Below, piece by piece: positions 6,279 through 11,064 of a stretch of DNA of 11,064 nucleotides. The stretch lies in contig CAMEQX010000020.1 of assembly GCA_945933905.1 (NCBI GenBank), positions 1 to 11,064 of the forward strand. Reading direction: 5' to 3'. A program made the translations under genes and the position numbers. The notes beneath the pieces are model-generated. The model was not told the DNA's origin. It worked only from the letters and a program-made list of their open reading frames with translations, and ran no database searches. Every line of letters starts with the position of its first letter. The stretch's first letter is position 1. The DNA comes from an uncultured Clostridia bacterium (GTDB taxonomy: Bacteria; Bacillota; Clostridia; Oscillospirales; Ruminococcaceae).

Positions 6279-8222
6279 ATGGGAAAGAAAACTTCAATAA
6301 AAAATCGAGTTTTGCGCTTGGCGATTTTGAACGTTGTGGTCGTGGTTGTTTCGCTTCTTGTGGCGAATGTGATTTTGATTTTCAACGCGTACAACAGCAG
6401 CTATCGCAGTCAGGCGGACAGCCTTTCGACAGCTTATTGTCAGATGTTCCGCGAAAACATCGAAAATCTTCAGCTTAACCTCAAGTCCGTTGAGCAAAAC
6501 ACTGATATTCTCGATGACACGCTTCCGATGGCGCAGAGAAAGCAAATTCTCGCAGAGCTTGCTTCTACGTCGATTTTCAAGGATTTCTCCGTGTCCTACG
6601 CGGACGGAAAAACCTATAACGATACGGATATATCGAAACGCGAGTATTTCCAGCTTGCTATGCAGGGGAAATACGCGATTTCCGCGCCCGTAATCAGACT
6701 TACCGACAACAGCGTCACCACGATGATGGCAAGCCCCGTTTTCACCCATAACGGCACGCAGTATGTCATCTACGGAAGCATCGACACGCTTTATTTCTCG
6801 AAGAGCTTTGATACGTCCGCGCTCACCGAAGGAAGCAGCATTTATGTTTTGGATAAATACGGACAGGTTGTCGCTTCGTCCGATAACGATATCGTGATGA
6901 ACCTCGTGAACTTCACCGATGAGGAACACAAGGATTATAACAATCTCGCAAACGAGATGCTGAGCAAGGATGACGGCTTTTTCAGCTATTCGATAAACGG
7001 CGTTGAATATCTCGCTGCATTTGAAACCGTTCCCGATTCGGACGGCTGGAAAATCGCGGTTTGTCAGAATTGTTCGGGCGTTACCAGAAACATCATCATT
7101 TCTATCGTAATCGGCTTGGCGGTTGCGGTTGCGCTCACTATTCTGGGAATTTTCATTTCAATCGGGGTTGCAAACAAAATCGCAAAGCCCGTGGCAAAGA
7201 ACACCGAGCGTCTGCGTAAGCTCTCCGAGGGCGATGTCACGACCGAGTTTATCAACGACTCTCCCAACGATGAAACCTACATTCTGTCCGACTCGATGTG
7301 CAGGACGGTTGAAACGCTTCGCCTGTACATAAACGATATCCGCGAGGTGCTCGGGGCGCTTGCAAGCGGAGACCTCACGGCGCGCTCAAACGTTCAGTAT
7401 GAGGGAGATTTCGTTGAAATCGGCGAGTCGCTCGATAAGATTTCGACAGCCCTGAACGGCGCGTTCTCGGGACTCAAGGACGGCATTTCAAGTATGCGCG
7501 AGGGCGCAAAACAGGTTGCCGCGGGAGCGCAGTCGCTCTCAGAAACCGCTCTCGAGGAGTCAAAGGCGATTTCCGATATCTCTGAAACCGTTGCCAAAAT
7601 CAACGAGCAGGCGGAAAGCACCGCGCAGATTTCCGAGCGTGTTTCCGAGCTCACGCTTCAGACAAATGAAAACGCAAAGACGGGCGGCGAGCTGATGAAG
7701 GAAATGCTTGCGGCTGTCGAGAACATCAAGGACAAGTCCTACGCTATCAGCAACATCATTCAGACTATCAGCGACATCGCGTTCCAAACGAACATTCTCT
7801 CGCTCAACGCGTCTATCGAAGCGGCAAGAGCGGGCGAGGCGGGCAAGGGCTTCTCGGTTGTTGCAAGCGAGGTAAGCGCGCTTGCCGCGAAGAGCCAGAG
7901 CGCCGTTCAGAACACCGAAGAGCTTATCAAGGACTCGCTTGACGCGGTAAACAACGGCACGGTTATCGCAACAAAGGCGTATGACGGAATGAACAGAATT
8001 GTCGAGGATATAAGCCGCGTTACCGATGAAATCGCGCAGATAAATTCTGCGGCGGTCGAGCAGAAGAACTCGATTATGTTCATCAACGAAAATATGACCA
8101 AAATCGAAGCGGGAATGCAGAGCACAACCGCAACCGCCGAGGAAAGCGCAGCTTCCGGCGAGGAGCTTTCCGCAATGGGTACAAATCTCGCGGAAACGGT
8201 TGAAAAGTACAAAACAGAATAA
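6279..8222 (+). CDS. Methyl-accepting chemotaxis protein with dCache sensor and apparent tandem HAMP
   Basis: This 647-residue chemoreceptor would relay an external signal to CheA/CheW. Order: TM1 (about 11-36), extracellular dCache-type sensor (37-270; membrane-distal motif [21 protein letters not shown] at 117-137), TM2 (271-297), HAMP (298-350), a second HAMP-like unit with ASGDLTAR and YEGDF (351-400), then the coiled-coil signalling domain (401-647). The hairpin tip [13 protein letters not shown] is at 513-525, with about 120 residues on each side. The conserved [12 protein letters not shown] after the tip reads [12 protein letters not shown] here, a mild departure. There is no C-terminal CheR pentapeptide. 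The ligand is unknown, since I cannot fit the amino-acid-binding motif. I chose ATG 6279, behind AAGGGGG, because the in-frame ATG at 6213 lies upstream of the promoter. It has its own promoter and diverges from the amidase gene. Confidence 0.95.
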   Translation: MGKKTSIKNRVLRLAILNVVVVVVSLLVANVILIFNAYNSSYRSQADSLSTAYCQMFRENIENLQLNLKSVEQNTDILDDTLPMAQRKQILAELASTSIFKDFSVSYADGKTYNDTDISKREYFQLAMQGKYAISAPVIRLTDNSVTTMMASPVFTHNGTQYVIYGSIDTLYFSKSFDTSALTEGSSIYVLDKYGQVVASSDNDIVMNLVNFTDEEHKDYNNLANEMLSKDDGFFSYSINGVEYLAAFETVPDSDGWKIAVCQNCSGVTRNIIISIVIGLAVAVALTILGIFISIGVANKIAKPVAKNTERLRKLSEGDVTTEFINDSPNDETYILSDSMCRTVETLRLYINDIREVLGALASGDLTARSNVQYEGDFVEIGESLDKISTALNGAFSGLKDGISSMREGAKQVAAGAQSLSETALEESKAISDISETVAKINEQAESTAQISERVSELTLQTNENAKTGGELMKEMLAAVENIKDKSYAISNIIQTISDIAFQTNILSLNASIEAARAGEAGKGFSVVASEVSALAAKSQSAVQNTEELIKDSLDAVNNGTVIATKAYDGMNRIVEDISRVTDEIAQINSAAVEQKNSIMFINENMTKIEAGMQSTTATAEESAASGEELSAMGTNLAETVEKYKTE

Positions 8223-8223
8223 T

Positions 8224-8267
8224 ATTATGCTATTGCTCAAAAACGGTTAATCGGATTTTGGCATAAT
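8224..8267 (+). repeat. Imperfect inverted repeat behind the first chemoreceptor gene
   Basis: ATTATGC (8224-8230) and GCATAAT (8261-8267) can pair, with an inner CAAAA/TTTTG pairing and a small CGG-TTAA-TCG core between. It lies right after the stop codon, but no T-run follows, so it is not a standard intrinsic terminator. It may protect the mRNA 3' end or be a protein site. The rest of the 164-nt gap holds only the next promoter. Confidence 0.35.
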
Positions 8268-8293
8268 GCTAACCAAAAGTTGATAAAACCCTA

Positions 8294-8322
8294 TTGAATT
8301 GTTAGGACATTTATGGTATAAT
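8294..8322 (+). promoter_or_regulatory. Promoter of the second chemoreceptor gene
   Basis: TTGAAT (8294-8299) and TATAAT (8317-8322) are separated by 17 bp, with TGG before the -10 (extended -10). The predicted start near 8329 leaves a leader of about 58 nt, too short for a c-di-GMP riboswitch, a common control of clostridial chemoreceptors. Confidence 0.78.
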
Positions 8323-8386
8323 CATATCGATATATGGCAACTTATTGCAAATTTTGTCGCAAAATGCTTGGCAAAGGAGTAGGGAA

Positions 8387-10276
8387 ATGAAAAGTATCAA
8401 GCAAATTCTGTTGAAAAAAATCATAAGAAGCACGGTTATTTCACTTGTTATAATGGCAGGTCTGTGCTTTTTAATTCAAGCGTTTTTCGCCGACAACACC
8501 ACCAAGGAAACCGCGCTTATGCGAATTTCCGACGCAAAGTCAAAGATTGCGGCAAGCAAATCGGAAATCGCACAGGTTACCGAGGATATGAGCGAGGAGT
8601 ATCTCGCAAAAACACGCGCTTTCGCTGAGATGATTGAACTCAATCCGTCCATTCTCGAAAGCAGCGACAAGCTCATTCAAATCAGGGACGAGCTTAAAGT
8701 TGACGAGCTGCACGTCACCAACGAAAACGGTCTGATAAAATGGACAACAATTCCGGGTTATATCGACTTTGATTTCAATTCCTCGGAACAGACAAAGCCG
8801 TTTTTACCGGCGCTTCAGGACAAGAATTTCGAGCTTGCCCAAGAGCCTCAGCTTAACGGTGCAGAGGGCATTCTCTTCCAGTACATAAGCGTTGGCAGAC
8901 GCGACAAGCCGGGCATTGTTCAAATCGGTATGGAGCCGAAAAAGCTCTCGGACGCGCTCAAAGCAAACCAGATTGACGCTGTGCTCAAGAGCATAACCGT
9001 CGGCAAAAACGGCACAATGTTCGCTGTAAACAAGTCCGACAAAACGCTCGCGGCATTCTATGACGAAGCGCTTATCGGCAAAGCGGCAAGCGAAATCGGC
9101 TTGAACGACGGGCTGCTTGCGATGAACGAAAACTCAATCACCCGTGCTACCGTAAACGGAAGAGCAATGCTTGTGAGCGTTTCTCAGACAGATGATTATT
9201 ATATCGGTGCACTTGTTCCCTCGGAAGAGTCCATCACAAACGCGCTCTTTTCAACCGCGATTATTATGCTGATTGCGCTGATTGTAATTCTGTCGCTTGC
9301 GTTTATCGTTATGAGAAGCGTAAACAAGGACGTTGTAAACGCGCTCGGAAGCTTTGTTTCCAAGATTGACGAGATTTCAAACGGCAACGACAGCGAACGC
9401 GTGAACGTGAGAAACTGCGCTGAAATCGACGCGCTCAGCAACGGCTTCAACGCTCTGCTTGACGGTATCGACGAGAAAATCCGCGAAACCGAGCAGCTCA
9501 ACGTGAAAATGCAGGGACTTATCGGAAATGTTGCCGGCACCTCGCAAAATATCAACAGCTTGTCCGTTGAGATGAAGGACGTTTCCAGACGAATTTCCGA
9601 CGGCTCCTCGCAGCAGGCTGATACCGTAAAACAGCTCAGCGACACATTCCACACGATTTCAAACGATGTACGCGAAAACGCTGCCGCCGCAGAAAAGGCA
9701 AGCAATTTCTCGAAGTCCGCGGGTGAACAGCTTAACGTAAGCGTTGAAAAGATGAACAGCGTTAAGGACGCAATGGTGAAAATCACCGACTGCTCGCAGG
9801 AAATCGAGAAAATTGTCAAGACAATCGACGACATCGCGTTCCAGACTAACATTCTCGCGCTCAACGCTTCAATCGAAGCGGCAAGAGCAGGTGTTGCAGG
9901 AAAAGGCTTTGCGGTTGTTGCCGACGAGGTAAGAAACCTTGCAACAAAGAGCAGCGAGGCTGCACAAAGCACAAACGAGCTTATCGCACAGACGCTCGAA
10001 GCAGTTGAAAACGGCAATGTGACAGCGCAGGCTGCCGCTGATGAGCTTCAGAATATGAAAGTCGATATCGAGAAGAATATCGAGCTTATCGACGCGATTT
10101 CCGCTGCTTCCGCGAAGCAGGCAGACGCTGTTGACGAGGCAAAGAACGGTATGGACGACATAAGCGAGATTGCCCAGAGAAACTCCGCAGTTTCAGCCAC
10201 GGCAAGCGATACCGCAGACCGCCTCGATACCGCCGCCGCAGACCTCATTTCCCTCGTAACCTGGGAAAACAAGTGA
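8387..10276 (+). CDS. Methyl-accepting chemotaxis protein with double-Cache-like sensor
   Basis: The 629-residue protein is a second complete chemoreceptor. It has TM1 (about 12-34), a roughly 255-residue extracellular sensor, TM2 (about 287-309), HAMP (about 310-365) and a cytosolic coiled-coil signalling domain. The hairpin tip [24 protein letters not shown] is at 496-519 and matches the family well. The sensor begins with a long helix (38-100), then a strand pattern [14 protein letters not shown] (106-119) and [13 protein letters not shown] (128-140), as in double-Cache receptors. It differs clearly from the first receptor's sensor. The ligand is unknown. Equal coiled-coil lengths (about 125 residues) on both sides of the tip suggest the shorter, E. 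coli-like class. It ends in TWENK, which is not the NWETF CheR tether. I chose ATG 8387, behind AAAGGAG, over an in-frame TTG at 8345. A strong terminator follows. Confidence 0.95.
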   Translation: MKSIKQILLKKIIRSTVISLVIMAGLCFLIQAFFADNTTKETALMRISDAKSKIAASKSEIAQVTEDMSEEYLAKTRAFAEMIELNPSILESSDKLIQIRDELKVDELHVTNENGLIKWTTIPGYIDFDFNSSEQTKPFLPALQDKNFELAQEPQLNGAEGILFQYISVGRRDKPGIVQIGMEPKKLSDALKANQIDAVLKSITVGKNGTMFAVNKSDKTLAAFYDEALIGKAASEIGLNDGLLAMNENSITRATVNGRAMLVSVSQTDDYYIGALVPSEESITNALFSTAIIMLIALIVILSLAFIVMRSVNKDVVNALGSFVSKIDEISNGNDSERVNVRNCAEIDALSNGFNALLDGIDEKIRETEQLNVKMQGLIGNVAGTSQNINSLSVEMKDVSRRISDGSSQQADTVKQLSDTFHTISNDVRENAAAAEKASNFSKSAGEQLNVSVEKMNSVKDAMVKITDCSQEIEKIVKTIDDIAFQTNILALNASIEAARAGVAGKGFAVVADEVRNLATKSSEAAQSTNELIAQTLEAVENGNVTAQAAADELQNMKVDIEKNIELIDAISAASAKQADAVDEAKNGMDDISEIAQRNSAVSATASDTADRLDTAAADLISLVTWENK

Positions 10277-10301
10277 GAAAGCGTGTTTATTTCAAATCAA
10301 A

Positions 10302-10335
10302 CAGCCGCTCAGGAAAACTCGGGCGGCTGATTTTT
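10302..10335 (+). terminator. Rho-independent terminator of the second chemoreceptor gene
   Basis: CAGCCGCTC (10302-10310) pairs with GGGCGGCTG (10321-10329), including one G-T wobble, around a 10-nt loop. ATTTTT follows. It begins 25 nt after the stop codon and abuts the next promoter. Confidence 0.88.
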
Positions 10336-10336
10336 C

Positions 10337-10365
10337 TTGAATTTTTTTGCCGAATGTGTTATAGT
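10337..10365 (+). promoter_or_regulatory. Promoter of the flavodoxin-fold oxidoreductase gene
   Basis: TTGAAT (10337-10342) and TATAGT (10360-10365) are 17 bp apart, with TGT before the -10 (extended -10). The -35 lies one base after the T-run of the upstream terminator, so this gene is an independent transcription unit. The leader is about 25 nt. Confidence 0.72.
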
Positions 10366-10396
10366 TGAATTGAAAAATTTTTTGGGGGAGAATGAA

Positions 10397-10948
10397 ATGA
10401 TACTGTTTGTAAATTGCTGTCCGCGCGAAAACTCACGCACAGAAAGACTTGCAGGAAAGCTGCTCGAAAAGCTCGGCGAGTTTGTAGAGGTTAATCCGGA
10501 AAAGGAAGGGCTTGTCCCGCTTGACAGAGAGCGGCTTGATTATCGCACGGCGCTGGTTGAACGGGGCGATTTTTCCGATGATATTTTCAGGTACGCGAAG
10601 CAGTTTGCCGGCGCAGATACGATTGTAATTGCAGCGCCGTTCTGGGATTTGTCGTTTCCGTCAGTGCTGAAAATCTACATCGAGAATATCTACGTCACAG
10701 GAATTGTGTCGAAATATGATGAAAACGGCGCTCCGAAAGGGCTTTGCAAGGCGAGGAAGCTGTACTACGTCACGACAGCGGGCGGGGATTATGACGGGCG
10801 GTTCAGCTTTGATTATCTGAAAGCGCTTGCCGAGGATTATTTTGGGATTGCGGAAACCGTTCTGATAAAGGCGGAAAAGCTGGATATTTTCGGGAACAAT
10901 CCCGAGGAAATTCTCGCGGAAAGTATGAAATTCTATGGGATAGACTGA
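10397..10948 (+). CDS. NAD(P)H-dependent flavin oxidoreductase (flavodoxin-2 / quinone reductase fold)
   Basis: The 183-residue protein has the flavodoxin-like fold of the NAD(P)H dehydrogenase (quinone) / FMN-azoreductase family. The first strand ILFVNCCPR leads into a phosphate-binding loop (CPRENSRTERL, 8-18). APFWDLSFPSVLKIYIENI (80-98) matches the family's (M/A)P-x-(Y/W)-(N/D)-x-S-x-P-x-x-L-K segment next to the flavin. TTAGGDYDG (126-134) is the third flavin loop. It probably reduces quinones, azo or nitro compounds using NAD(P)H and FMN in the cytosol; the natural substrate is unknown. I chose ATG 10397, with GGGGGAG 6 nt upstream. The out-of-frame ATG at 10392 and the in-frame TTG at 10337 (inside the promoter) are rejected. 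The protein is slightly shorter than E. coli AzoR. It sits between two terminators as a single-gene unit, with no visible link to the chemoreceptors. Confidence 0.92.
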   Translation: MILFVNCCPRENSRTERLAGKLLEKLGEFVEVNPEKEGLVPLDRERLDYRTALVERGDFSDDIFRYAKQFAGADTIVIAAPFWDLSFPSVLKIYIENIYVTGIVSKYDENGAPKGLCKARKLYYVTTAGGDYDGRFSFDYLKALAEDYFGIAETVLIKAEKLDIFGNNPEEILAESMKFYGID

Positions 10949-10950
10949 AT

Positions 10951-10990
10951 AAAAACAAAGCCGCTTGAGTGAAATCGAGCGGCAGTTTTT
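10951..10990. terminator. Bidirectional rho-independent terminator
   Basis: GCCGCTTGA (10960-10968) pairs with TCGAGCGGC (10975-10983) through one wobble pair, around a 6-nt loop. AGTTTTTG follows on the plus strand and TTTGTTTTTA on the minus strand, so it can stop transcription from both sides. The flanking AAAAAC and GTTTTT can also pair. Confidence 0.85.
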
Positions 10991-11064
10991 GTTGTTGAAA
11001 GAGATAATAGGCGCGGCTTTCGGGCAAGGCGATTGCAAAGTGAGATTTACGCAGCACCCGCGGC
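10991..11064 (-). other. Right edge; possible tail of a converging minus-strand gene
   Basis: The last 74 bases hold no complete gene. On the minus strand one frame enters from the right edge and stops at TAA 11049-11047 (last codons Ala-Ala-Gly-Ala-Ala). With the bidirectional terminator next to it, this could be the end of a converging gene. Five codons cannot prove it. Confidence 0.15.

Noticed and set aside
7560..8240. Minus-strand open frame (226 codons) opposite the first chemoreceptor
   Set aside because: It is Arg/Leu-rich shadow coding with no domain, fully inside a confident gene on the other strand.
8323..8386. c-di-GMP riboswitch before the second chemoreceptor
   Set aside because: The leader is about 58 nt and lacks the conserved riboswitch core sequences.
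7773..9922. Direct DNA repeat between the two chemoreceptor genes (7773-7865 and 9830-9922)
   Set aside because: The similarity covers only the codons for the conserved hairpin tip, with a longest shared run of about 17 nt. It reflects protein conservation, not a mobile or recombinational repeat.
9199..10017. Long antisense open frame (272 codons) opposite the second chemoreceptor
   Set aside because: Its product is a low-complexity mix of Ser, Ala, Ile and Phe, as expected from reading biased coiled-coil codons backwards. No ribosome site or family match was visible, and the sense strand encodes a clear chemoreceptor.
10262..10276. C-terminal TWENK of the second receptor as a CheR-tethering pentapeptide
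   Set aside because: The tether needs an aromatic at both ends of the motif (NWETF-like), and the final Phe is absent. No flexible linker precedes it.

Overview
The window looks like a chromosomal segment from a motile, spore-forming member of the Clostridia, probably close to the Oscillospiraceae/Ruminococcaceae. This rests on gene content: a DUF421 + DUF4363 pair, a leaderless LysM-GH18 enzyme of the YaaH/SleL type, an Amidase_6 protein and two chemoreceptors. Strong purine-rich ribosome sites and TTGxxx-17-TATAAT promoters fit as well. No rRNA, tRNA, CRISPR array, insertion sequence, integrase or phage gene was seen. The region is densely coded and no stretch over 300 bases lacks a gene.

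Left block (1-3187, minus strand). A consensus promoter at 3187-3159 drives three tightly spaced genes: a xylose-isomerase-like TIM-barrel protein, prolyl-tRNA synthetase (proS), and a TPR-type protein that runs off the left edge. Only proS has a firm function.

Centre (3134-6187). A plus-strand pair, a DUF421 membrane protein and a DUF4363 protein, is divergent from the proS operon and shares a short, crowded promoter region with it. The pair meets a minus-strand pair head to head at a bidirectional terminator (4298-4330). That pair is an Amidase_6 cysteine hydrolase followed by a LysM-LysM-GH18 hydrolase. Both are wall-active families, neither has a signal peptide, and they are 14 nt apart. 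This suggests action in or on the spore (cortex or coat) rather than secretion. A perfect 15-bp palindrome lies in their upstream region.

Right block (6216-11064, plus strand). Two complete membrane chemoreceptors (methyl-accepting chemotaxis proteins) follow each other, each with its own promoter and a different extracellular sensor. The first has a dCache-type sensor and an apparent tandem HAMP. The second has another double-Cache-like sensor. After a strong terminator, a small flavodoxin-fold NAD(P)H oxidoreductase has its own promoter and ends at a bidirectional terminator, implying a converging gene just beyond the right edge. Promoters of all three transcription units in this block combine a 17-bp spacer with an extended TGn -10 element.

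I do not see a clearly undescribed system. The best leads are the leaderless wall-hydrolase pair with its palindromic upstream site, the DUF421/DUF4363 pair with possible sporulation-type promoter elements, and the shared intergenic GCATAAT motif around the first chemoreceptor.
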